A stretch of DNA of 20,082 bases, from positions 1 to 20,082 of the forward strand of contig CATZMG010000041.1 in NCBI GenBank assembly GCA_958421655.1, written 5' to 3'. This DNA is from an uncultured Collinsella sp. (lineage in GTDB: Bacteria; Actinomycetota; Coriobacteriia; Coriobacteriales; Coriobacteriaceae). Made by a program: the position numbers and the translations under genes. This document shows positions 1 to 5,706 of the stretch, piece by piece. Under the pieces are notes generated by a model. That model had not been told where the DNA came from and made no database searches. It worked only from the letters and a program-made list of their open reading frames with translations. Position 1 is the stretch's first letter. Each line of letters starts with the position of its first letter.

Positions 1-2
1 CG

Positions 3-50
3 CAGACGCTCAAGCAGGAATACCTCGATACATACGAGGGAGGTGAATGA
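3..50 (+). CDS. 3' end of an unknown upstream gene (partial)
   Basis: A reading frame enters from the left edge and ends at TGA 48-50. Its last residues read QTLKQEYLDTYEGGE, a plausible polar protein tail. The stop lies one base before the ATG at 52 of the next gene, an arrangement typical of translational coupling in an operon. The piece is too short for any family assignment, and whether it is truly coding rests only on this spacing. Confidence 0.3.
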   Translation, partial: QTLKQEYLDTYEGGE

Positions 51-51
51 C

Positions 52-480
52 ATGATAGGCAAGAGCTATGCAAAGATAGCGATTGTTGGCTTTGTACTTT
101 GTCTTGCAATGGTGCTATGTGCATCATTTGCGAGGTATAGGTCCGAGCAGTCGTTCATCGATGGCGCTGAAAATGGGTTTGGTATAGACGGGATGTATGT
201 CAACGATGGCGCGACCAGGCCGTCTATGGCGATTCTTGCAGGCGAAGACATGGAATGGCAAATCTGTAATGACGATGGCTCTTGTCTGAGTGGTCGTTTG
301 GCCGCAACGAGCGACCCGAATTCGTTCGATCTTCTCGACAATGATGGATCGGATTGCGGTTCAGTTCACCTGTCGTATGCATCACGAGATGGGATGGACG
401 GCATTCTCTACGTCTCCCACGAGTCTGGCGATTTCAAGATGCGCAGGACTAACCGAGTGCCGGCTTTTTTCGAGGAGTGA
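52..480 (+). CDS. Hypothetical membrane-anchored protein
   Basis: I do not recognise this 142-residue protein. A hydrophobic helix at about residues 6-24 follows a short basic start (MIGKSYAK), which fits an N-terminal membrane anchor or an uncleaved signal. The rest is polar and acidic, probably outside the cell. It contains a Cys pair (QICNDDGSCL) and a third Cys further on (GSDCGS), so an extracytoplasmic disulfide is possible. I chose ATG 52 over GTG 43 because AGGGAGGTGA at 37-46 is a strong ribosome-binding site five bases before ATG 52, whereas the GTG lies inside that site. The gene follows a partial upstream gene by one base, so it is probably distal in an operon that enters from the left. 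Its GC is lower than that of the core genes. Function is unknown. Confidence 0.6.
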   Translation: MIGKSYAKIAIVGFVLCLAMVLCASFARYRSEQSFIDGAENGFGIDGMYVNDGATRPSMAILAGEDMEWQICNDDGSCLSGRLAATSDPNSFDLLDNDGSDCGSVHLSYASRDGMDGILYVSHESGDFKMRRTNRVPAFFEE

Positions 481-485
481 GAATT

Positions 486-514
486 CCCGGCGGTCTGCCG
501 ATCAGGCCGCCGGG
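486..514 (+). repeat. GC-rich hairpin after the membrane-anchored gene
   Basis: CCCGGCGG (486-493) can pair with CCGCCGGG (507-514) around a 13-nt loop. It begins five bases after the stop codon at 480 and is where a terminator would be expected, but no T-tract follows on either strand. It could be an intrinsic terminator lacking a U-tract, an mRNA-stabilising hairpin, or a repeat remnant. Confidence 0.45.
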
Positions 515-523
515 GTATTGAAC

Positions 524-559
524 CCCGCATTCATCCGTACACACACGGATGAATGCGGG
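524..559. repeat. Perfect 15-bp inverted repeat
   Basis: CCCGCATTCATCCGT (524-538) is perfectly complementary to ACGGATGAATGCGGG (545-559), with a 6-nt loop ACACAC. The stem is long and without mismatch, lies ten bases after another hairpin, and has no T-tract on the right. Part of the right arm, CGGATGAA, recurs once more at 567-574. It could be a terminator, a protein-binding palindrome, or the end of a small mobile or REP-like element. The sequence directly shows only the palindrome. Confidence 0.7.
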
Positions 560-606
560 AAGTGTCCGGATGAAGTTGATAATCAAGGAAACAAAGCCGT
601 TCTGCC

Positions 607-918
607 TTGGACGGCTTTGGCTTGGACTTTAACTACAACATCGCAATCGACACTTATCAGCTCGCGCAACGCGCATGGCCAAATCTCGGACGCTGGTGCA
701 TGGAGGACCTTCGAGATTTACTGGACATCCAAAACGACGACGCACACCGCGTGCTCGCCGACTGCGAAGACGAGATGGCTGTCTACAATGCGATCAGAAA
801 CGGCGTGAAGTCCGGAGAGCTTTCTGTGGAACCGCCGCGCCGTCGCGCGAGCCGACCGGGCAACCCGGGCAATCTGGTCCCGGCTCTCCCGGTCGTATTC
901 CTACGATATCGCCCCTAG
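607..918 (+). pseudogene. C-terminal remnant of a DnaQ-like (DEDDh) 3'-5' exonuclease
   Basis: An open frame from TTG 607 starts inside a recognisable exonuclease fold. The stretch IAIDTYQLAQRAWPNL matches the 'IDTL.LAR..fP.L' region, and AHRVLADCED carries the His and Asp of the Exo III motif of the DEDDh family (DNA polymerase III epsilon subunit type). The N-terminal half, with the Exo I (DxE) and Exo II motifs, is absent, and a TAA at 580-582 closes the frame upstream. Nothing resembling a ribosome-binding site precedes the TTG. Homology stops near residue 68 (NAIRNGV); the rest, to the stop at 918, is proline- and arginine-rich and probably read-through of non-coding DNA. Without the metal-binding DxE it cannot be an active nuclease. 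The break lies close to the hairpins at 486-559. Confidence 0.6.
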
Positions 919-930
919 ATCACCAATGTG

Positions 931-1170
931 TCAGATAAAGAATGAGGCAATGGCTATGATCACGCCTACGGCAGATGCAACGACTGCGCCTTTTTTCCTC
1001 TCCTTTAGTCCGACGAATAGGGTTGCCGTAAAGTAAAGGGCGGAAATGCAGGCTATGGCAAGCGAAACGAGTTCCTTGGGCGGTTCCAGCAAAAGGTCGC
1101 TAGCAAAGAGTAATGCAAGCAGGGCAAAGCCGATTGTGTTCAAGTATCTCGATTGATTTTGCGACAACAT
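931..1170 (-). CDS. Small three-helix membrane protein (immunity-protein-like)
   Basis: The 79-residue product has three hydrophobic segments at about residues 12-28, 35-55 and 62-79. A strongly basic loop (KERKKG) between the second and third should lie in the cytoplasm. The start is supported by AAGGAAG six bases upstream. It begins 12 bp after the stop of the secreted cysteine protein, so the two are very likely co-transcribed. I do not recognise a named family. Its size, topology and position beside a secreted peptide resemble bacteriocin immunity proteins, but that is an inference from context. No clear terminator follows its stop at 931. Confidence 0.6.
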   Translation of the reverse strand: MLSQNQSRYLNTIGFALLALLFASDLLLEPPKELVSLAIACISALYFTATLFVGLKERKKGAVVASAVGVIIAIASFFI

Positions 1171-1182
1171 GGCAACTTCCTT

Positions 1183-1587
1183 TCAGAACATGCAAGTGAA
1201 AAGTTGGTACGATGTCATTGCGGTTGCAAACAAGCCGCCGCCAGGACCGGTTGTCACGAGATCGGCGATAACTTCAGCGGTGCCAGCAAGGTAGGGATCG
1301 CGCAGGCAAGCCTCCTCCTTCGCGTTCAGCTTGACCTTGTGAGGGACGGTGCGGTTATTTGCAAATCCGTGAGAATCGCACCACGCCTTGGAATATGAAT
1401 CCGTGCAGCGTCCGCGCTCAAAAAGGGATATATCGTAATTTTCGTCGTAGTTGTCTCCGACGTAGATCTCGCTGCTCTCGGCGGGAGACCCCTCGTCGGC
1501 ATAGGCTGCCGCAACGGGCACAAATGGTGTCATGACAAGGGAGAGGCAAAGAGCTGCTGAGACGATGGAGGGCAGGCATTTCTTCAT
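1183..1587 (-). CDS. Secreted cysteine-containing protein (possible bacteriocin-like)
   Basis: The 134-residue product starts with a classical signal peptide: MKKCL, a hydrophobic core to about residue 28, and a likely signal peptidase I site after AYA at residue 30. The mature part of about 104 residues is acidic at first. It has four cysteines at residues 61, 70, 94 and 132, enough for two disulfides, and a Gly-rich turn (GPGGG, 114-118) before a hydrophobic C-terminus. The start has AAGGAG six bases upstream, and its ATGA overlaps the stop of the preceding thioredoxin-like fragment. It is the middle gene of a cassette (thioredoxin fold, this protein, small membrane protein) that resembles bacteriocin loci encoding disulfide-bonded peptides. 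I do not recognise the family, so any antimicrobial role is inference. It could equally be a generic exported protein. Confidence 0.6.
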   Translation of the reverse strand: MKKCLPSIVSAALCLSLVMTPFVPVAAAYADEGSPAESSEIYVGDNYDENYDISLFERGRCTDSYSKAWCDSHGFANNRTVPHKVKLNAKEEACLRDPYLAGTAEVIADLVTTGPGGGLFATAMTSYQLFTCMF

Positions 1588-1778
1588 GGCTGGCTCCTTA
1601 ATCTGGCCTTTGATAGTTGCTTGATGTCGCCTCCTTCCGCTTTATATCCGTTGTATTTGGCGTATTTCTTTAATAAGGCAAGAGGTTCTTCCTCTCCTTC
1701 GGATAAGCCGATGATGTTTCCTTGATCATCCAGTATGAATACGGACGGAATATGCTCAAGTTCATATTGGCCATACAC
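1584..1778 (-). pseudogene. N-terminally truncated thioredoxin-fold (TlpA/PedC-like) protein
   Basis: The 64 residues from GTG 1778 correspond to the second half of a thioredoxin fold. ELEHIPSVFILDDQGNIIG carries the cis-proline loop (I-P-S-V-F) and the following strand-turn-strand, and LALLKKYAKYN would form the last helix. The N-terminal half with the CxxC redox pair is missing, and an in-frame TAA sits 12 bases before the GTG. The sequence upstream belongs to a DUF6273-type fragment on the other strand, so the gene appears to have lost its 5' half at a junction near 1779-1797. The stop overlaps the start of the secreted cysteine protein (ATGA). An intact copy would plausibly have served disulfide formation in that protein, as accessory thioredoxins do for some bacteriocins. 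As it stands it cannot do redox chemistry. Confidence 0.6.
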
Positions 1779-1784
1779 GGTCTT

Positions 1785-1813
1785 ATCTTAATTTTTGCTG
1801 ATGGCTCAGGCAA
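1785..1813 (-). promoter_or_regulatory. Weak promoter-like pair before the truncated cassette
   Basis: On the minus strand TTGCCT (1808-1813) and TAAGAT (1785-1790) are separated by 17 bases, each matching four of six sigma-70 consensus positions. A start about seven bases downstream would fall at the GTG at 1778. It may be fortuitous, since the -35 lies inside the neighbouring fragment's coding sequence. If real, it would be a newly acquired promoter created at the junction. Confidence 0.2.
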
Positions 1814-2291
1814 GGCGGGGCTTACGTTCGAGGCGACCAACAATGCCCTGGCCCTACAGAGAATAAACGCCACGAACACGCACGCCGGCGGCTGGGAGAA
1901 GTCCGAACTCCGCGGCCGCCTCAATACCGGCGACCTCTGGTCGCTTTTGCCTTGCGAACTCCAGTCCAAGGTGAAGTCCGTCACGAAGATGACCGACAAC
2001 CTGGGCGGCGGCAAGGCAGGCACCCCCTCGGCCACGACTGACAAGGTCTTCCTGCTCTCGATGACTGAAGTCTACGGTGACCTCCAGTCTGACGGCGCCC
2101 AGTATGAGAACTACAAATCCAAGGGCGTGACAACGTCGAACTATTCCAGTGCTTCGTCGAGCAGCTATCACTGGACTCGCTCCGTGCATCCGAGCAACTC
2201 CGCGTCCTTCCGCTGTGTCCACAGCAACGGCAGCTATGACTACTACAGCGCGACGAACATCTACTGCGTGTTCCCCGCCTTCTGCTTTTAG
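1797..2291 (+). pseudogene. C-terminal DUF6273-type fragment with lectin-like, retroelement-target-like end
   Basis: Recognisable sequence starts at about ADGSGKAGLTFEATN (from 1797) and runs to TAG 2289-2291, about 164 codons. It contains family-like blocks as I recall them: NTHAGGWEKSELRGRLNTGD, LWSLLPCELQSKVKSV, TTDKVFLLSMTEVYGDL and the end WTRSV..SASFRCVHSNG..CVFPAFCF. DUF6273 domains occur in surface or phage-like proteins of Coriobacteriia and Firmicutes. The N-terminal region, signal and anchor are missing. An in-frame ATG at 1722 exists, but it lies in DNA that encodes the thioredoxin fragment on the other strand, so I treat this gene as 5'-truncated. The last 40 or so codons are dominated by NNC/NNT codons (AGC, TAT, CAC, AAC, GAC, TAC, TGC), the pattern adenine mutagenesis of AAC/AAT template codons leaves. 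No reverse transcriptase or template repeat was seen here. Confidence 0.55.
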
Positions 2292-2309
2292 CCTCATCTG
2301 CAAACAATG

Positions 2310-2341
2310 AAAAGCCCGTGCGATTCTGCGCGGGCTTTTCA
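2310..2341 (+). terminator. Strong intrinsic terminator, possibly bidirectional
   Basis: GAAAAGCCCGTGC (2310-2322) pairs with GCGCGGGCTTTTC (2329-2341) around the loop GATTCT; one pair is G-T. The A and T runs at the ends of the stem give a U-rich 3' side in both directions. It starts 18 bases after the TAG of the DUF6273-type fragment and probably ended that gene's transcript. Confidence 0.8.
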
Positions 2342-2765
2342 TTTGGCAACCAAACGAACGATTCTCGTCTTGAAGCATAGTTATCGGTTTGAGTAGAAAT
2401 GGGGTCACACAGCGGCTCTCAGAGCGCCAGCCGAACTCTCCCGCCATTACCGCTGCGGCATCCTCGTATGGAGCCCATCCCGCTTGGCGTTTCGTTGCAA
2501 CAGCCCACTTGTCCACCGATCAAGTGAACTACTGGAATAAATACAGCGACACGCTTGTTCGTTACAGTCGCTATATCTACGTAAATCGCCGCGATAAATA
2601 CAGCCTGTATTCGGCTGTATACCAGCTACGCGTATGTAGATTCATATCGCGTTAATAAATCGGCTCAAGCGCGTGCAAAACGCACAAGTAACCGCAAAAA
2701 GCGTCTATCGCGCAGGTAGATTTTTAGCACCCTGTTGCTTAATCAAAATTAAGCAATTGCTTAAA
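2342..2765. other. Gene-poor, partly AT-rich interval with inverted repeats
   Basis: I see no convincing gene here. The first part, to about 2520, has ordinary composition and open frames on both strands that resemble nothing known. From about 2520 the DNA is AT-rich, with several inverted repeats: AGCGAC/GTCGCT (2545-2550 and 2567-2572), ATACAGCC/GGCTGTAT (2598-2605 and 2613-2620) and TTGCTTAAT/ATTAAGCAA (2735-2743 and 2748-2756). The motif AAATACAGC occurs twice. It looks like remnant accessory DNA between the DUF6273 fragment and the tRNA gene. Confidence 0.5.
2735..2764. repeat. TTGCTTAAT palindrome with a third half-site
   Basis: TTGCTTAAT (2735-2743) and ATTAAGCAA (2748-2756) form a perfect 9-bp inverted repeat around CAAA. 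A further TTGCTTAA follows directly at 2757-2764. Three evenly placed half-sites look like an operator, but no adjacent gene with a clear promoter explains them. They lie just beyond the terminator of tRNA-Pro. Confidence 0.5.
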
Positions 2766-2797
2766 ACAAAAAAGGTCAGACACTAGGTGCCTGACCT
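2766..2797 (-). terminator. Intrinsic terminator of tRNA-Pro
   Basis: Read on the minus strand, AGGTCAG (2791-2797) pairs with CTGACCT (2773-2779), with three more pairs beyond one mismatch and a short loop. A tract of six Ts, then G and more Ts, follows. It begins about ten bases after the CCA end of the tRNA and should terminate the whole minus-strand unit. Confidence 0.8.
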
Positions 2798-2806
2798 GCA
2801 AACTTC

Positions 2807-2883
<77 letters not shown>

Positions 2884-2922
2884 AAGCTTTTGTTTGTTGC
2901 GCTGCTCTCGCTCGCAACAGGG

Positions 2923-2928
2923 AGTATA
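2923..2928 (-). promoter_or_regulatory. Possible -10 element of tRNA-Pro
   Basis: TATACT on the minus strand at 2923-2928 is a good -10 hexamer about 40 bases before the tRNA 5' end. No strong -35 is seen at 16-18 bases; TTGCGC lies 21 bases upstream of it, or 18 bases upstream of the overlapping hexamer TAATAT. The tRNA may have its own promoter here in addition to read-through from coaBC. Confidence 0.3.
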
Positions 2929-2963
2929 TTAACCCGAAACTTTGCCCTTGCGCAAGAACTTTT

Positions 2964-4178
2964 TTAAATATTTTGAAGCAAGTCCAAAATTGTATCTGCG
3001 AGCTGGGGTTTTGTTAGCACGGGAAGTTCTTGCGTGCCCGCTGTACTCACGATCCACGCCTTGTTGGTATCGGTTCCAAATCCCGAATCGGCGCGCGAGA
3101 CATCGTTGGCGATAATGGCATCGCAACCCTTGCGGGCGAGCTTTCGCTGCGCGTACTCCACGACGTTATCGGTCTCGGCCGCAAAGCCGATCACGCACCG
3201 CTCCCCCTTTTGGCGCGAAAGCTCGGCCAAGATATCGACCGTCTCGACCAGTTCGATGCGATCCAGGCGCTCGTTAGCCTTTTTGAGCTTATGGTCGGCA
3301 GGGGCTGCGGGGGTGTAGTCGGCGACGGCTGCGGCACAAATGGCCGCATCGGCCGTCTGAAAGGCGCCCAGAGCCACCTGCAGCATCTCTGCGGCGGTCT
3401 GCACGCGCACGCACTCCACGCCGCGGGGGACATCAAGCGATGTCGGTCCCAGCACAAGCGTGACCGCAGCACCGCGGCGAGCGGCCTCCCCCGCCAGGGC
3501 GATGCCCATCTTGCCCGACGACCGGTTGCCGATGAAGCGCACGGGGTCGATCGGTTCGTGCGTGGGGCCGGCGGTAATCACGATGCGCTTGCCCGCAAGG
3601 TCCTGGGGCACGGGGCTCAGCACCTTGCAGACGGCCTCGACGATGTCCTCGGGCTCGCTCATGCGTCCCGTGTCCACGTCGCCGCAGGCAAGGTAGCCGT
3701 TACCGGGTCCCACCACATGGACGCCACGGTCGCGCAATGTGGCCATATTGGCCTGCGTCGCCGGCGCCTTCCACATGCCGTTGTTCATAGCGGGTGCGAT
3801 CACGATGGGTCGCGGCGTGGCAAGCAGCGTGGTGGAGATGAGGTCATCGGCGATTCCGTTGGCCATCTTGGCGATGATATTTGCCGTCGCGGGCGCCACG
3901 ATCACAAGATCGGGCTCCTGCGCGAGCGAAATGTGGTGGATGGGGTCGGAGGGATCGTCGAATAGGCCCACGGCAACGGGCTCGTTGGTGAGCGCACGGA
4001 AGGTAAGTGGTCCCACAAACTCGGTGGCATGCTCGCTCATAACGACCTTGACGCGCGCGCCGCGCTTTTGCAGCAGGCGCACGATATTGCACGACTTATA
4101 GGCGGCGATCCCGCCGGTAATGCCCAGCAGGATCGTTTTTCCCTCAAGTTGCATTGAATTGTTGGGTGCCGCCGTCAT
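2964..4178 (-). CDS. coaBC: Bifunctional phosphopantothenoylcysteine decarboxylase / phosphopantothenate-cysteine ligase CoaBC
   Basis: CoaBC carries out two consecutive steps of coenzyme A synthesis: joining cysteine to 4'-phosphopantothenate, then FMN-dependent decarboxylation to 4'-phosphopantetheine. The 404-residue length is normal for the fusion. The N-terminal CoaC half shows GITGGIAAYK (19-28), the catalytic His in HHISL (81-85), PAMNNGMW (129-136) and the active-site lid Cys in ACGD (164-167). The CoaB half starts at about residue 197, with ITAGPTHEPIDPVRFIGNRSS as the substrate and nucleotide loop, KLKK (297-300) and GFAAET (331-336). I chose ATG 4178, two bases after the stop of the zinc-ribbon gene, with GAGGAAG as ribosome-binding site inside that gene's end. 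A longer frame to 4220 would run well into the neighbouring gene. It is the last protein gene before tRNA-Pro. Confidence 0.93.
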   Translation of the reverse strand: MTAAPNNSMQLEGKTILLGITGGIAAYKSCNIVRLLQKRGARVKVVMSEHATEFVGPLTFRALTNEPVAVGLFDDPSDPIHHISLAQEPDLVIVAPATANIIAKMANGIADDLISTTLLATPRPIVIAPAMNNGMWKAPATQANMATLRDRGVHVVGPGNGYLACGDVDTGRMSEPEDIVEAVCKVLSPVPQDLAGKRIVITAGPTHEPIDPVRFIGNRSSGKMGIALAGEAARRGAAVTLVLGPTSLDVPRGVECVRVQTAAEMLQVALGAFQTADAAICAAAVADYTPAAPADHKLKKANERLDRIELVETVDILAELSRQKGERCVIGFAAETDNVVEYAQRKLARKGCDAIIANDVSRADSGFGTDTNKAWIVSTAGTQELPVLTKPQLADTILDLLQNI

Positions 4179-4180
4179 CG

Positions 4181-4900
4181 TTAGGCTTCCTCGCTGGGAA
4201 GTACCAGCAGGCGGTGGCAATACGGGCAGTGCGCGATCTCGCTTCCGTCGTGGTTTAGGTCGCTCATGGACGATGCCTGCAGCGCGGTGTGGCAGATGGT
4301 GGGAATGTTGCCCTGGATGGTCTCGACGGCCAGGCCGCGGAACTGCTTGAGCAGGCGCTCGTAGTCGGTGAGCACGTCGGTCGGCAGCGTGGCAGCCAGC
4401 GCAGTGCGCTCCTTGGTGGCGGCGTCAATCTGTGCCTGGAGGTCGGCGGCCTTGGCGCGGGCGGCCTTGGTGTCGGCCTTCACGCCTTCCTCGAACTTGG
4501 CGATGATGGCCTGCGCGCGAGCCTCGCGGTCGAGCGCCTCCTTATGGGCGATGACGACGTCCTTGCGGGTATGCTCGATCTTGTCCAGACGCTTGGCCAG
4601 GGTGGCGAGCTCGTTCTCCAGGTCCTGAACCTCGCGGTAGTCAGACCCGTCAACGTGGCGCTTCTTGGCGGCCTCGATGGCGTTATTGGTCTGGATCTCG
4701 GTAGTGTTGAGGTCGTCGAGCTCAATGTCCAGATCCTTGCGCTGGGCGTAGAGCTTGGTCATCTCGGACTTGAGCTTAACGTAGGTTTTGCGCTTGGAAG
4801 CGAGCTCCTTGAGCTCCGGCATATTGGCAAGTTCGCTCTTGTTGCGGGCGAGCTCCAAATCGATCTGTTGCAGCTTGAGTAGCGTAGCGCCGGCGCTCAT
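4181..4900 (-). CDS. Coiled-coil zinc-ribbon protein (C4-type, DUF164/CdsZ-like)
   Basis: The 239-residue product is mostly a long antiparallel coiled coil (about residues 5-175) rich in Lys, Glu, Ala and Leu, followed by a C-terminal zinc-ribbon region. This matches the C4-type zinc-ribbon family commonly found beside nif3-like genes; its role is not firmly settled. The second knuckle is intact (CPYC, 225-228), but the first reads PTICHTAL where the family has CxxCH, so one expected Cys is replaced by Pro and only Cys203 remains. Zinc binding may therefore be altered. The start ATG 4900 overlaps the nif3-like stop in ATGA, with AAAGGAGAG five bases upstream. A longer frame to 4936 is unlikely because it lies inside the nif3-like gene. 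Confidence 0.8.
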   Translation of the reverse strand: MSAGATLLKLQQIDLELARNKSELANMPELKELASKRKTYVKLKSEMTKLYAQRKDLDIELDDLNTTEIQTNNAIEAAKKRHVDGSDYREVQDLENELATLAKRLDKIEHTRKDVVIAHKEALDREARAQAIIAKFEEGVKADTKAARAKAADLQAQIDAATKERTALAATLPTDVLTDYERLLKQFRGLAVETIQGNIPTICHTALQASSMSDLNHDGSEIAHCPYCHRLLVLPSEEA

Positions 4901-5706
4901 AAGTTCTCTCCTTTTGTCACAGTCCACCATTGGCAAGGGTTCAGTATTTTAATCGCATGACGGGGGTCGACCCCGGCATCAACTGCAGAGTTCATCAATA
5001 TATCAACGAACGGCTCCTCGGAGCGGTCGTGGCCGAGCAAGATCACCGGCAGACCGCGCAAGGCAAGGTCTTGCGCCACATGGTAGCCCGCCTCGCCCGT
5101 CACAATGACATCCGCACCGGCGGCGATGGCAAGCTCGCCAAAGTCGCCGAGGGAGCCGCCCAAAATGGCGACGGTGCGGCACGGGTGATCGGCCTCGCCC
5201 CAAACGCGTGGGTCGCTGCCGAAGGCCGTGGCGGCGCGAGTGGCAAGGACGCGCAGGCTGCAGGGCTCGTCGAGTGTCGTAAGGGCTCCCAGGCCGCAGG
5301 CCTCGGGGTCGTCCACGTGCTCCAGCGAGCTTGCCGGCGCGGCGTCCAACAGATTACTTAGGCAGACACGTGCCTCGTGCGAGCGGTCCAGGTTGGTGTG
5401 GAGCGAGATGATGCTTACCCCGCAGCGGGCAGCCTCGTAGAGCGCCGCACTGCACTGGGGACGCGTCGCGCTGGGCGGGCAAAATGCCTCGGGTGCCTTG
5501 ATGTAGACGGGATGATGCGTGAGCAACACGTTGGCTCCGGCTGCCAAGGCGCGGTGCACGTTGTCCCTGGTAGCGTCAAGCGCGCAGGCAACGCCGCGGA
5601 TCTCGTCATCGGGGTCGCCAACGGATAAGCCTACGTGGTCCCAGGGTTCGGCGTCCGCCTTGGGATAGCGTGCAAGCAGGGCGCGCTCGAGCTGGGCGAC
5701 GATCAT
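4897..5706 (-). CDS. Nif3-like dinuclear metal-centre protein (YbgI/YqfO family)
   Basis: This 269-residue protein belongs to the Nif3-like family, hexameric rings with a two-metal site, often labelled GTP cyclohydrolase I type 2 although the physiological reaction is uncertain. Metal-ligand motifs are all visible: THHP (63-66), SLHTNLD (101-107), GEAGYHVA (204-211) and GHDRSEE (225-231). It lacks the PII-like insert that brings Bacillus YqfO to about 370 residues, so it is the short YbgI type. Both ends overlap neighbours by four bases (ATGA), with the cysteine desulfurase upstream and the zinc-ribbon gene downstream, implying translational coupling. The pairing with a zinc-ribbon protein is common and suggests a shared metal-related or regulatory role, but the sequence does not say which. 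Confidence 0.9.
   Translation of the reverse strand: MIVAQLERALLARYPKADAEPWDHVGLSVGDPDDEIRGVACALDATRDNVHRALAAGANVLLTHHPVYIKAPEAFCPPSATRPQCSAALYEAARCGVSIISLHTNLDRSHEARVCLSNLLDAAPASSLEHVDDPEACGLGALTTLDEPCSLRVLATRAATAFGSDPRVWGEADHPCRTVAILGGSLGDFGELAIAAGADVIVTGEAGYHVAQDLALRGLPVILLGHDRSEEPFVDILMNSAVDAGVDPRHAIKILNPCQWWTVTKGENL

Noticed and set aside
290..808. 172-codon plus-strand frame spanning two hairpins
   Set aside because: It overlaps the membrane-anchored gene and the exonuclease remnant in a different frame, crosses both palindromes and shows no motifs.
1722..1796. Upstream ATG giving a 189-residue DUF6273-type protein with a hydrophobic start
   Set aside because: The first 25 codons are the complement of the thioredoxin fragment, so the apparent hydrophobic leader is probably accidental; no good ribosome-binding site precedes ATG 1722. 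A functional chimera cannot be fully excluded.
1854..2516. 220-codon minus-strand frame starting at ATG 2516
   Set aside because: Most of it is the complement of the DUF6273-type coding sequence and it runs through the terminator hairpin. Its first 45 or so codons look protein-like, but no family is recognised and the rest is a shadow.
2389..2655. 88-codon plus-strand frame starting at TTG
   Set aside because: No ribosome-binding site, an unusual Tyr/Arg-rich composition from AT-rich palindromic DNA, and no recognisable motif.
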